From NCBI GenBank assembly GCA_034638255.1, contig JAWPGT010000031.1:124001-188000 (forward strand): DNA of 64,000 bases, in the 5' to 3' direction. Positions 12,848-24,169 of this stretch are shown here, piece by piece. Both the position numbers and the translations under genes were made by a program. The notes beneath the pieces were generated by a model. The model searched no databases and was not told where the DNA came from. It saw nothing but the letters and a program-made list of their open reading frames with translations. Every line of letters begins with the position of its first letter. Within the stretch, counting starts at the first letter, position 1. This DNA comes from Coprinus comatus (Eukaryota > Basidiomycota > Agaricomycetes > Agaricales > Agaricaceae).

Positions 12848-15454
12848 ATGTCGCAACCTGCTCAACCTCCCGCAACACCTCCCAGACGCACTCACCAACA
12901 CATAAACATAAAAGAAACACCAAGACAGCTCAAGGGTTCCTCCTATGAGCTCTTTGAAATCGCTAAGTCTAGTCTCAAGCAGACAAGGGATCGTCTGTTG
13001 ACCGAAACGGCCGGACACTATGCCGGGCCAATGCCCATCCATACATTCATAGAAAAAATGCTGCCATGGAACGAGGCAACACCCTACGACTACAAGCAGC
13101 GCAAACTTTCCAAGAATAGGGTGGAAAAAATCTGGAACCTTCCGAAATGTAATGAGCCCGACTCGTACAAAAACTTTGTGAGTTTGTGACATTTCTTCAT
13201 CTTCAAGTGCTTGCTAATCTACTTTGTACGGGTCGGTGCTTTCAATAAATGCAATGCTCTTCACGGGTGGACGGGCATGCCAAAAGATATCGGACCTAGT
13301 CTAGAATTTAAAGATAGTCACAAATACCGTGACAAGGACTGTTTATCCCAAGGTGTTGACATTTCGGTCTATTCCCAAGCTCCATTCGTTCCTCGTCAAA
13401 AATCCCAAACGATGGATTTTGCAAACCTTGAGTGTTGGGTGGAGATCAAGCCTGACGAGGAATATGATGCTTTTGACGATGGGAAATCAAATAATGAAGA
13501 AGTTGACGTGATGGTTGAAGAAAACGTTGAGGATAAGGAAGAAGATGAAGATATCCAAGACCAAGGTGCAGACGCGCTCTATGTTTCCCCAGAAATAGAT
13601 GTTGCGATTGACGGTATTGAGTCCCGTGAGTTTGAAGCTGAGGACGGCGAACAAGAACCACACGTAGAACGTCTCTACCCTAAAGTCAGCCGGAGATTTT
13701 CCTTCGAAAAGAACAGCACTAAAGGTTGTGATACTCGAGCACAACTGGCATCTTATGCTGGTGCCACTATGGCTACGCAATATCGAAATCACCTACTCAC
13801 TGTACTAATTGTCGGAAAGAGAGCACGTTTCATCAAGTGGGATCGTTCTTCGGCTGTCGTCAGTGAATCGTTTGACATAACCAAGGAACCTCTCCTCCTG
13901 TTTGAATTTTTCAAGCGTTTCCGACAACTCACTCCTACCCAACGCGGGAGTAATCCCAATGTACAACCTGCAACAAAAAAGGAGGCTCAACTCGCTCGGG
14001 ACCATTTGAAGAATATGGCTCCCGAACTTTGGCTAGGACTTGCAGGTCAGGAGTTCCTCAAGAATATTGACGTTGCGACTCAACCATTCTTAAAACTCAA
14101 TTTCCAACAACACGCTTTCATTATTCCTGCTCCTCACTGCAATGAACGAGGACTTTGTCCCTTTGGACGATGCTCTCGCTCCTGTGCTGCCATACAACTC
14201 AATCATGATGGTCAGCACCGAGTATGCTACATCAAAGATTCTTGGCGTAATCCTCGTAGGATCTCCGAATCTGACATTTACACCAAGCTCAAAAAAGCAG
14301 GTGTCAGCAATATTGCTGGGAAGATATGTGGTGGATACTGGGGTGTATCGGCCATGGGAAACATGTATACGTCTGAAAAATGGGTTCGGAATGGAAGTAA
14401 ATTCAAGATACGTGATCTAGCATTGAGTGTCCTTGTTCTCGATACCATTGGTCGTAGTTTGGTTGCATTTCGCAAAGCGTATGATCTTATTGGGGGATTG
14501 GCTGATGCGATGCAAGGTATCTACTAACGATCATTGAAATTCTTTCTACAGTAAGTTTACTTGGATAGCATACGAGGAAGCGTTGGAAAAAGCGCATATT
14601 ATGCACCGCGATATTAGTGCAAATAATATTCTTCTCGTTCCGAATGGTAAAAAGTCTTGGAAAGGTATACTCATTGATTGGGATCAAGCTAATGATGTTA
14701 GTTTGGAGGGTGAATTGGGAAATGATGTTGCATGGCGTACAGTGAGTTTGTAATCAGACCCTCTTTTTTCGTCATTGACCGATACTATGGTTTAATCTGT
14801 GTAGGGAACTTGGCAATTCATGTCTATTCAGCTGCTCAAAAATGTTCAAGCAAAACACACACCCTCAGATGACCGCGAATCGGGGCTCCACGTTCTTTTG
14901 TGGATATGACTTCGACATCTAAAACATAATCTCGAGGCGGATTTACTTGATGATACACTCAAATCATTTGACCATCGCTCTATGGCAAGTTTCGAGGTGG
15001 ACGATTAAAGCAGCAAATGTTGGGTTCATGGGGTGAAGAAGACCTTCCCATCAACTTTAATATCGAGCCGATCACAGACCTTCTACAAGATCTTGTTCAA
15101 GAATTCCGCAAACAATACCTGCCTCTTAGTTTGAGGCCTGCTAATTATCAAGAATCCATGGCACAAACATTAGAAAACCCACGTTGGCTTGTCAGCACCC
15201 TCCGAGACGCCCGCGAGAAGCTCCCGAAACCGAAAAAAGGGGATGCTCCAGATTGGATTGATAATATTAAAGACATCCTGAACATGGGTGTGCATGCATT
15301 AGCCTTATATCAAACATCTCATATATACGATGCATACACTCTGGTGAGTAGTGGACATAGGGGAGTCACTCCTGCGAATGGAATTGGGGGCAGTGGTAGT
15401 AACGATAGCGAATCGGAACCACCATCCAAACGTGCTAGAACTAACACTAATTAA
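12848..15454 (+). pseudogene. fungal-type protein kinase (FunK1 family), disrupted
   Basis: FunK1 kinases are fungal expansions of the protein kinase fold with unknown substrates. The start at 12848 gives MSQPAQPPATPPRR. An acidic insert (about 13455-13560) precedes the kinase core. Core motifs: LHGWTGMPKDIGPS, LLTVLIVGKRARFIKWDRS, FRKAYDLIGGLADAMQ, a 51-nt intron at 14517-14567, HRDISANNILLV (catalytic loop), ILIDWDQAND (DFG position) and GTWQFMSIQLL. The C-terminus has ML.SWGEEDLPINF and ends PPSKRARTNTN. Two lesions break it: an in-frame TGA at 14907-14909 after HVLLWI, and a one-base frameshift near 14990-15005, where the conserved GG.LK motif is in another frame. An intron with an unusual donor (14892-14988) could bypass both, but it would delete conserved kinase sequence, so decay is the better reading. 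Confidence 0.75.
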
Positions 15455-15689
15455 TTATGTAGTCGTTACTGTACCAATACAGCTAGTAATTCTAATATGT
15501 GCCAAACTCCAACTCGTAATTATAATCTTTCAAGCTTCAAGCTTCAAGTCTCAGGTTCGGTTCAACTTCCAACTCCTTATACACCAACTTCAGCTCCACC
15601 AAGAAATAAATGGTTCCTTGATGCCATATTTTGCACTCGAAGTCGAAGTGATAGTATATCGGTTTTTGCAGGCTTACCGGAATTCTAAT

Positions 15690-16509
15690 CACATGTTCAA
15701 AAACCAGGAGGGAAAGTCACTATTAATATAGTGGATTAGCTAGGAATATTGGTGGTGGTGCGTTTGACATTGTCCTTGGTAGTGGTAGGAAGGGAAGAAA
15801 GGGTGAAGGAAAGGTGAAGGAGAAGGTTTGCTTGGATCTGGATAGTGTTGCTGGCGGTGTTGTTGATCTACCTAGAGACGTGAGCGTGTTTCTTTATTTT
15901 TCGATTGCTGATATCATTATAATTTGATTCATAGGATATAGAACATTTAATCGTCAAATCACTCATCAAAGGTTACTTGAAAGAAGAATATCAACAAACG
16001 GTATATTCAACAAACGTACATGTCGTACATGATGATGATGGTCTTGAGGGGGATGTCCTTCCCCCGACAAAGAAACAAAGAACCGCGGCTTCTACAACTA
16101 TAGCCGCAACCGGAGTTGACAAAGGAAAAGGGAAAGCCGATGTGGTGCCAATACAGGAAGTTACACGTCGCCGCAGTAGCAAGAACTCAAAACCTTCGAC
16201 ACAAGCTACACAAGCGAGATTGTCATCTCAGCTGACTACACGTAATTCAACGTTAGCTAGCACCTCGAACTCGAACTCAATAAAAACTCAGTTGAATACG
16301 ATTATACAGAATTGGTGGATTTGGAGGAAATTGGAGATGATTCAGATGACAATAACATTCTCTATGGTTGGTCAAAGTCAATGAGAGAGAAACCTGTGGT
16401 TAGAAGAAGGATTAAGCAGACACCATCGATCATTCTCGCAGATAAAGAGGTTCTAGAACTGTCAGATTGGTACTTGTATGCCATGTGTAGTATATATGTA
16501 TTTTTGTGA
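15690..16509 (+). pseudogene. C-terminal relic of a RecQ-type DNA helicase (RQC winged-helix region)
   Basis: The recognisable core is GGGAFDIVLGSGRKGRKG (about 15754-15810), then LDLDSVAGGVVDLPRD, a short intron (about 15879-15933) and DIEHLIVKSLIKGYLKEEY. This resembles the RQC winged helix of Sgs1/BLM-type helicases (the 'D-erL--kLi-egyLkEe' helix). It is followed by a Lys/Arg/Ser/Thr-rich tail and an acidic end ELVDLEEIGDDSDD..GW. Lesions: the upstream strand (GKVTINIVD, about 15710-15740) is in a different frame with stops, and the acidic end (from about 16290) is shifted again. The ATPase domain is absent. I judge it a truncated relic. The RecQ assignment is by pattern only and is moderately sure. 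Confidence 0.5.
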
Positions 16510-16737
16510 AGAAATCAAAATAAAACAAATAAATACAGTCGAATCGCTTATAATGCATGGACTTTGGGCCTTAACCAACTCGGGAAAGGGGGAAATTGGC
16601 CAAAACTTGCATATTGAATAATGCATAACCTTTTTGGTAAGATATGCAATATCAGATTCACTCCTAACAAAAGTACAAGTTTGGCAAAAGAGGAAGCGTC
16701 ATGTGGACTGGGTAGGAGTCTGTATGGGAAAGTGCTA

Positions 16738-16860
16738 GAACGTGCATTCTTTCCGACAATCAGTACAGTGAATAGGTGATTTCGATATTGCACAGCCATA
16801 GAGCACCAGCATAAGATGCCAGTTGTGCTCGAGTACCACATCCTTTAGTGGAAATCTCTG
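16738..16860 (-). pseudogene. FunK1 kinase fragment
   Basis: Read on the minus strand, this piece matches 13720-13845 of the neighbouring FunK1 gene at roughly nine bases in ten. It encodes TKGCGTRAQLASYAGA, then after a frame change YRNHLFTVLIVGKNAR. A small deletion after GCTGGTG shifts the frame. It has no start, catalytic loop or tail, so it is a short inverted relic of the same gene or of a close paralogue. Confidence 0.75.
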
Positions 16861-16876
16861 GTTGTCTTCGGGGTAC

Positions 16877-16915
16877 GTACGTCAGCACACGTGACGTGCA
16901 ACCCTGTGATAAGGT
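16877..16915. repeat. 39-bp direct repeat, copy 2
   Basis: Second copy of the sequence at 12729-12767, same orientation, 33/39 identical. It sits directly beside the FunK1 fragment and 55 bp before the acylaminoacyl-peptidase start. The two copies bracket the decayed FunK1/RecQ patch. Confidence 0.7.
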
Positions 16916-16969
16916 GCGCTCTACACCCAGAAAGGCAACAGTCATTAAGCGCATCTGCGATAATCCGCC

Positions 16970-19531
16970 ATGTACACCCAGCTAGCAGAGATACCTGTCC
17001 CTCTTTCTGCCGTATTTCTCAACAATGATGGTATTCAATATGAAGAGATCGCATAGAAACAAGCTAACTCAACTTCTTTAGTCGTACAAGTTACATACTC
17101 AGCTCGTAATCATCAACTTAACGCCAAGAAAACCTTAACCAAAATCATTCCACTCAAGGCCGCTACCTCTGTTAGCCTGCCTATCCAAGATATGGGAGAA
17201 ACAGTTGCACAGGTAGTCTCTCAATCGTACAAACTACGTGGAAATCTTCGTGAAGTAAAACACAACAACTCGACGAAGCGTTTCGTAGAAATATGGTCCG
17301 GCAGCAGAATGGAAGTTAGTTTCGAGGTTACTGACTTCCACCAAGCTTTCTACTCCGATGGTATGCATAAACTCATTTTTCTCGAACTTATTACGTCTAA
17401 ACGTAATTTAACTAGAATATGTGTCTACGTTGACGTTTTCTCCCTCGGAAACAGCCTTGCTGTACACGGCTGAAGCGAATAATCCAGTGAATAGTACAGA
17501 AGATCCGTATTCTAAATATCGATTTAAACCCTCTTTTGGAGAAGGCTTTGGTGGAAAGAAACGTCCTCACTTTTTCCTCTTGCGTTGGAGTGATCCAACC
17601 GATGCAGACGATTCTACCCCCAAACCAAGGCTGTATGAGATACATCCAGAAGATGATGACATTCTGTTTGGTCAAGGCGTTTTCTTTCCCACCCCCGAAG
17701 AAAACATAATATATGCGACAGGTTATGAATACACCTCTAGCGGTAGACTTCTAGGCATCAAGGGATGTTTTAATCGACCCTTTGGTTTATGGGAACTACA
17801 CTTCCAGACACAATTACACGACGAACAAGATGACAGGGACGAGAAGAAACAGGATCTTATCATATACTCAGCTCGCAAAATCAGTGACAGTAACTCCGCA
17901 AGGTCGCCTAGAATTGTCCAAGAAGATTCCCGATGTATACTATACTGGCTCTCATCTAATGCTGGAGGGCCACATGTATCTACTACCATTCTTCAGTCTC
18001 TAGATATAACCTCCTTGGACGCTATATCTCCAGAGATTAAGTCGCGGACACGCACAGTGATCAGTATCCCAAGGGTCCAAGACGCAGGATTTCCAGGTCT
18101 TTACCCACCATACAACCTTGTGACCACTCCATTTCTAAAAAATGGAACCGCCAGTCAACTTGTGATACAGTCACAATGGGCATCCCGTACTACCATTTTG
18201 TCTGTATCTTCCCTCTCTCAGACAGGCATTATAACGGATCTTACTCCTCCTGATTCAGGTTGGTATAATCATATTATTCTAACGATTGTTGGCTAAACGG
18301 ACGCCAGCTTTATTCAGTTGGGCTTTACTCGCTACGGACGGCAAGAACCGCATACTATGCTCGAGGAGCTCCTCGTCAGCCCCATATCAGATTGTCCTTG
18401 GTGCGATCGGGGAGAATGGCATAATTAATTGGGCATTGTTAGATCAACCAGACCTTGCTCCTGACGGTAAGTCTTATTGTCGCCAGAAATTATTTGACGT
18501 TATCGTGAAAAATGTTACTAGTGCACAAGGCGCTCCAAACTATCCGCACATCCATTCATCCTATACCTGAGCGGTATCCAGTGGAAACAATAGTAATTCG
18601 AAGTATTGGTGCAGCCGAGTCTTCACAAAACCCGCCACCCCTTATCACAGTCCCTCATGGAGGTCCTCATGCCGGAACCACGACTACGTTTTTCTGCGGC
18701 AAATATAGCACTTGTTCTCGAAGGGTGTATGTTATTTTATTTTATTTACTAACTAACCTATTTGCTCCAAAAATCTCATTAAGTTGATCAGATACACTGT
18801 CATTGCCCAATTATACTGGAACAACGGGTTATGGCCAGGAAGCTGTTTATAAATTGCTTGGACGGTGTGGAACGTTAGATGTTGAAGATGTTCATGCATC
18901 CACTTTACATGTAGTTAATGACCTGAAATTGGGAAGATGTAGGAAGGGCGAAATCTTTGTTATGGGTGGCAGTCATGGTGGATTTATTGCAGCTCATCTT
19001 ATCAGCAGATACCCCGACTTCTATAGTGCAGCAATCATGCGAAACCCAGTCATCTCTTGTGGTGATATCACTGGTACTGATATCCCAGATTGGTACTTTT
19101 CAGAATTCGGATTTGGAGCAGACTTCCCAATCCAATCATCTCCACCCTTCAGTGACCTTTCTTCGAGCGTCACAAAATCACCAACTATACCTAGATCTGG
19201 TGCAATGCCCTTTATCACTCCCACATTATTCGAGGGACTGTATAACGCTTCACCATCGACGGCACTCCTAAATCGTTTGAAGGCATGTGCCGCGAAAGGA
19301 GAATTACAGGGGCGTGTGGCGCCTGTATTACTCCTAATTGGAGCATCAGACCAACGGGTATCTCCAAACCAGGGACTCGGATTTTACCATTTGCTCAAGG
19401 GTGCTGGAGAAGAGGTTGACATGTTGATCTTTGACGGAGAAGGACATCCTCTCGATGGTGTCGAAGCCTCCCGAGTCGGATGGGAAGCTGGTAGAGATTG
19501 GTTGGTCAAATATAGGAATGCCGACAACTGA
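16970..19531 (+). CDS. acylaminoacyl-peptidase (acylamino-acid-releasing enzyme, peptidase family S9C)
   Basis: Serine exopeptidase that removes N-acylated residues from peptides; typically cytosolic. The start at 16970 gives MYTQLAEIPVPLSAVF. The first exons encode the beta-propeller (GFGGKKRPHFFLLRW, FGQGVFFPTPEENIIYATGY). The alpha/beta hydrolase domain begins near 18600 with HGGPHAG (oxyanion loop). Catalytic residues: Ser in VMGGSHGGF (about 18960), Asp in LLIGASDQRVSPNQ (about 19340), His in DGEGHPLDGVE (about 19440). Short introns near 17035-17080, 18255-18308, 18467-18513 and 18730-18790 restore frame. One problem remains: a run of five T at 18689-18693 puts the conserved S-ANIALVLEG strand one base out of frame with HGGPHAGTTTTF. 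One fewer T would restore it. This is either a base-calling error in a homopolymer or a genuine inactivating insertion. Everything else looks intact. Confidence 0.85.
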
Positions 19532-20083
19532 CAATTAATATAAGTACGTACCATTCAATTTAATATTGTACATCGAAACATGCCATACATTCCTATTGGT
19601 AATTATATGTTACAATTGGCAATCAGAGACATGAAGACAGGGGCTGGTTCATAGTCTTGGCATAGATGTGCCACTTTGATGCAAGACCAATTTATTGACG
19701 CAACAGATAGTAATTAACTAGTAATCGAAGTCCAGGTATCTTACCAATCATCGATGAATCATTGCAACTGGCACGTACAACTAGGAATAATATCAACCTT
19801 CCTGTTCTTATTCTTGCCTTCTCGGCTTACCTTACCCCAATGACGCGCCGCACCGGAGTGATGAGATCAAGGTCCGAGGATTCCTAAACCCTTTTGGTAT
19901 TTGGCATGTGAATGGTAAGGGAACTTTCATCCTGGGTCAGTCTCAACAGGGATCTGCTTTCCCACCATATACCATCAGAGTTCACTACTCTCACCTGCAT
20001 TGGCGTAGGAAACCATCTTCCTCATTACTCCCACCTTAACCGCCTAAAGGATGTCAGAAACTTCTCCCTTGTTACCTAGGGCG
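19532..20083. other. intergenic, no gene seen
   Basis: About 550 bp between two genes on the same strand. No coding or structured element was recognised. Confidence 0.5.
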
Positions 20084-21447
20084 ATGCAGTATGGACACCC
20101 ATCCACATTGGAGAGGATTCAGACGGTCCTCATCCTTTTGCCACTGCGTAAACCTTTTATCCACTAGGGTTGTCAATGTAACCTAACCATCGTTATTGTT
20201 ACTCCTCTAGCCGCGATTTTATTGTGGACTCTACTCTTTGGTCGAAGCAAGGAGAAGACCGTGAAACGCGTCTTGTTCAACCGCGCATTACGATATGTCG
20301 TTGACAGTTTAAATGTCAGACAGTTGCAGTCTCTCTTTGGCACGACGAAAGACGTCTACGAGAAATGGGCCAAAAGTGCCGGGGTTGAACCAGCTATCGA
20401 AGACATCGGCGAGAACGCAAAATTACTTTGGATTGGGGAACGCACTTTGGATAAGGTCATCCTGTACTTGCATGGTCAGTACATCTCTCTCTCTCCACTT
20501 TTGACGGATGATGCTCATGTCCGCATATCTGGGTATCCTTCCGATATACTGAATCCATCCGTTTTACTTTCTTGACATGTTCCGATTATAATGGTTGCCC
20601 TGACACCGAATATGGTTACCACCATCGGATGCTATAGGAGGCGCTTTTTTACTTCCTCCTTCCGAATTCAATCTCACTTTCCTTGAACATGCTCAAAAGA
20701 ATTTCCAAAGTCATGGTCTCAACGTTGGTATTGCGATACTCCAATACAGTACGTTTCCTTCGACTGTGATTTCTGCGAATAGTAATCATCTCTTTTTGGA
20801 ATTCTGCAGCTTTGGTCCCGGAAGCTCCGTTCCCCACGCCTCTGAAACAAGCCGTGTCGGCCATCAATCACCTAATGAACCTTGGTGTTGATCCTCAAAA
20901 TATGCAACTTATTGGAGACTCTGCTGGTGGTAATCTTCTTTTACAGGTGCTTGCGCATTTGTTACACCCACTCGAGTCCGAGCGCGTTCCTGCACTTTCC
21001 CTTCCTGCACCTTTCAAAGGTGCATATCTTATGTCTCCCTGGGTTGATCTTTCCAACATCTTCAAAACTCTGGAACACGGTGATAAGGCGGACATTTTGA
21101 GCTGTAAAACCCTCACATATTGGGGTTCTCAGGTTCTTGCACCTGTACCAGCAAAGAATTTGGACTATATTGAAGCTAATAGTGCCTCTGAAGAATGGTG
21201 GAAAGGTGTTGATGCTTTTGTGGATCGTATTTTGATAACGGCTGGTAGTGATGAATGCTTGAAGAATGAAATCATCAGGTTCCATTCAACATTCGAGAAT
21301 TTCCATTCTCACGTCAAATTATTGGTTCAAAAGGGTGAAACACACAATGATCCGTTCTTTGATTTTGCAGTTGGAAAAAAGGATGGAGTTACGACTGGGT
21401 TGATTTTGGATTGGTTGACTTTTGGTTTCCAACAACCTACGTCATGA
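20084..21447 (+). CDS. alpha/beta hydrolase of the hormone-sensitive-lipase / steryl acetyl hydrolase type
   Basis: Predicted esterase. Exons: 20084-20147, 20211 to about 20475, 20638-20748 and 20810-21447, all joining in frame. The N-terminal segment (IQTVLILLPLPAILLWTLLF), completed across intron 1, is hydrophobic and is probably a membrane anchor. The oxyanion motif LYLHGGAFLLPP spans intron 2. The nucleophile serine is in LIGDSAGGNLLLQ (about 20910). The likely Asp is in LITAGSDECLKNE (about 21240), and the His in KGETHNDPFF (about 21340). The HGGxF plus GDSAGG pairing is the hallmark of the HSL-like family, which includes yeast Say1-type sterol deacetylases. The substrate is unknown. The gene looks intact. 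Confidence 0.82.
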
Positions 21448-21934
21448 ATGAGTGTTTGTGTCGATGACGAGAAAAGGGAAGGAGATGGATTGAAGAAGAC
21501 GATGTGGATTTGGAGATGGGTTTTTTTTTGGGTGTAAATATTTTTGGAGGCATCATACATCGTGCATGATGCATTCAGTTGTCGTGATGATCGATGTGCT
21601 TCTTCGAGGTAGAGTTTCATGTTTAACTCTGATGTATTTGTGGTATAATTTTTTCTTTCCTTTTCTTTCCTTCTGTTGTGATATCTTGTGTGGTTGATTT
21701 TGTGGGAAAGCTAACGGGAAGCTGTCGTTCCCCCTTTTTGCTTTCTTGCTTTTTGTTCAGCCTATTTTATTTCAGTGTTATGGTCAAGTATTCGAATTTT
21801 CTTGAAATCAAACCAAAACTGACTTTGGTTTGTAAAGTAAAGCACGTATGTAGTAGTGATCACGTAATTCAATCGAATTTTCTCCTGTGACACATTGTCT
21901 AGGCAGTTTGTTTGTATTGTTCCATTCAACTTCC
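21448..21934. other. intergenic, no gene seen
   Basis: About 490 bp between the hydrolase stop and the F-box start. T-rich, with several poly-T runs (for example 21520-21545). It is probably the 3' UTR of one gene and the promoter of the next. Confidence 0.5.
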
Positions 21935-23158
21935 ATGTCTCTTTACTCGAACCAAAGCAAACATATCACTCCTACTGAAACTCTCGGTCAGGATGGCACA
22001 AATGTGCAGGATTTATCTTTGCTCACAAAAGCTCAAGAGTTACAATATACCATCGATCTGTTAACCAGAGAACGTATTGCCCTTCTTCAACAGTTCAATT
22101 CCGTTGGACCGTTTCAAGACATACCCACTGAAATTTTATCACGAATCTTCGAACACGCTTCCCATATCACCTTCAGTACTCCTTTCCAAGTCAAGAACAC
22201 CTGCTTAGAGGACCTCGAGGCTCGTAGCGAGCCATGGATCCCGATTGTCCTCAGTGGTGTTTGTTCACGATGGAGGAACATTATACAATCTACCCCTCAG
22301 TGCTGGACAAGGCTCAAGATGGATGTTAACCATTGGAACGCGGAGAGGGCAGTGTCCATGTTAGAGTTGCATCTACATAATTCCCGATGTATGCTTCTCG
22401 AAGTTGAATTTGACTTCGGAAAACAGCAGAAGCTAAATGACTCCTGCTTATACGACCCGAATTCGATCTTGGACTCCGTTGGAAACAGATTAGCACCTCT
22501 TCGTAATCTTTTGTTGATAGAGAATTGCGATCGGTTGAAATCACTCCGATTAAAATACCCACCAGTGGAGTGGATTACATCCCTAAAAAATACTCCATTT
22601 CCTCACCTCGAGTCCGTGGCTATAGGTGTACCTCCAGAAGCTGATTCCTTCTTAATCAAATCCCTTTCACTCAAATCGCTTCGATTGACTCGCGTTGCAC
22701 TATACCATAGATCGCAATTGCCAATACGTTATGAACAAATCGAGGAATTAGAGTTGGGTTACATTCCTTACTCTACCTGTGTTTGGGAGATGAGAAAATG
22801 CAAGAACCTTCGTTCTGTCAAAATGATAGAGCCTCCGAATCGTAATCTCCTGTACGAGATGAGAACTCTCGAGAGGTTTGCTCTTGAAGGTCTTATACAT
22901 TTTGAATGGTCTGTCCTTCCCCATAGTCCAGACAACATCCTTACTGCCATTCGTCTACCTGTTGTTAGAAGTATCGTTTTGCACGATATTTTTAGACATG
23001 GCTCTCCGTATGACCAAGTTCCCGGTTTCTTTGCCACACTGCCTACAACATTTTCCTCTTTGACTTATTCCTTAAAGGAGCTGGACAATGTGATCGAAAT
23101 GGAGGGACTAGTACAGTCATGGATCAGTAAACGTGACAGCAAAAATGAATTCATTTAA
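21935..23158 (+). CDS. F-box-like protein (Agaricomycete F-box/LRR type)
   Basis: Probable substrate adaptor of an SCF ubiquitin ligase; substrate unknown. Single exon. I chose the ATG at 21935 (MSLYSNQSKH). An N-terminal helix (ELQYTIDLLTRERIALLQQF) precedes the F-box core FQDIPTEILSRIFEHASH. About 60 residues on comes IVLSGVCSRWRNIIQSTPQCW, the second half of this family's F-box region, followed by irregular leucine-rich repeats (LRNLLLIENCDRLKSLRL, LESVAIGVP, LKSLRLTRVALY). The end (SWISKRDSKNEFI) is abrupt. Comparison with the paralogue at 47532-49207 suggests that roughly 100 C-terminal residues are missing. A matching C-terminal piece lies at 27810-28190, beyond the transposon insertion. 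Confidence 0.75.
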   Translation: MSLYSNQSKHITPTETLGQDGTNVQDLSLLTKAQELQYTIDLLTRERIALLQQFNSVGPFQDIPTEILSRIFEHASHITFSTPFQVKNTCLEDLEARSEPWIPIVLSGVCSRWRNIIQSTPQCWTRLKMDVNHWNAERAVSMLELHLHNSRCMLLEVEFDFGKQQKLNDSCLYDPNSILDSVGNRLAPLRNLLLIENCDRLKSLRLKYPPVEWITSLKNTPFPHLESVAIGVPPEADSFLIKSLSLKSLRLTRVALYHRSQLPIRYEQIEELELGYIPYSTCVWEMRKCKNLRSVKMIEPPNRNLLYEMRTLERFALEGLIHFEWSVLPHSPDNILTAIRLPVVRSIVLHDIFRHGSPYDQVPGFFATLPTTFSSLTYSLKELDNVIEMEGLVQSWISKRDSKNEFI

Positions 23159-23358
23159 TTTGAGTACAAAAAAAACCGTAATATGTGAAAAAAAAATAGC
23201 ATCTCGTAGCTAAAGACACAGAGTACATGAATGTATGGCTTTTGAAGCCATTACAAGACTACAGAAACAAAAAATGCACAAGTCCTTCAAGAGGCAAAAA
23301 TCAGGTCTGGATCAATTACTGTGACACCGTGACACGTACAGTTACTGGTGATCAACAA

Positions 23359-23706
23359 TTACTCTGATTCTTTGTTGCTGTCCTCGTTGTCATCCTCTTC
23401 ATCCTCCTCCTCGGAAATATCATCTTCTAGCTTGTGAAGTGTACTAGCCTCAAAATCCTTCAGTTTTGGCTTGAGTTGTGCTTTCAACAAGGGTTCCTTC
23501 TCTGGTTTTTGCTTGGTGAACAATTTTTTGGCTTTTTTCGCTGCTGCTCGAGCTTTCTCCCATTTTTCAAGCTCCAACTTATTTCTCTGACTACGCTGTG
23601 TGTTCTCCTCCTTCCGTTCAATCTCCGAATTCTCCCATTCTTGTACAGCAGTCTGCCATAGAGCCTGGGCATTTACCTTTCTTGCTTTCTCAACATCCTC
23701 CTGCAA
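23359..23706 (-). pseudogene. C-terminal tail of a DDE/pogo-type transposase, relic
   Basis: The reading is rich in Glu, Lys, Ala and Trp (LWQTAVQEWENSEIERKEE, KLELEKWEKARAAAKKAKK) and ends in an acidic run (SEEEDEEDDNEDSNKESE). This charged, Trp-spaced coiled tail is typical of fungal transposases with DDE_1 domains. No DDE core or DNA-binding region is attached. It differs from the tail of the transposase at 25354-27303, so it is probably a remnant of another element. Assignment rests on composition and context. Confidence 0.4.
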
Positions 23707-24169
23707 CTCATCAGCATTTCCAGCATGTCCTTAGTAGTACTCAGTATAGCTTGGGTAGCTTAGTATACTTACTGATACTTAGATATATATTTTCAAAGTA
23801 ACTCTAAGGTAGTCAATATTTCCAACCAAGTTTTTAAGTTTCCCAAGCACTATTCTAAGGTCACAAAAAGTCGAAGTTAATTTGTGTTATTGACTTTGTT
23901 TTTGTTTCATTTGTTTGGTTGATGTCATTAATGATGTGTTGTTATTTCATGATGATGCATCAATAATCATATCATTTATGTTCCCAGATTTGGACTTCAC
24001 GAAAAATCACAAAATCGGACTGTCACATGATCACTCTCACCATCTCATGTGACAGGACACGTTGCATCAGCAATGCAACCTCACGAAGGTCACAACTTCT
24101 ACTCACTGCCGACTCTGAGTAATGTCACCACTGCACTCTCATTTCTTGATGAAACTCTACGCGTTGGAG

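Noticed and set aside
14517..14570. Apparent frameshift before the FunK1 catalytic loop
   Set aside because: An intron ending at the later GGATAG acceptor (14567) gives the expected in-frame AYEEALEKAHIMHRD sequence.
18725..18815. A second frameshift in the acylaminoacyl-peptidase gene at the YTLSLPNY block
   Set aside because: Using the GTATGTT donor instead of the overlapping GTGTATG restores the frame through the intron, so only the T-run lesion remains.
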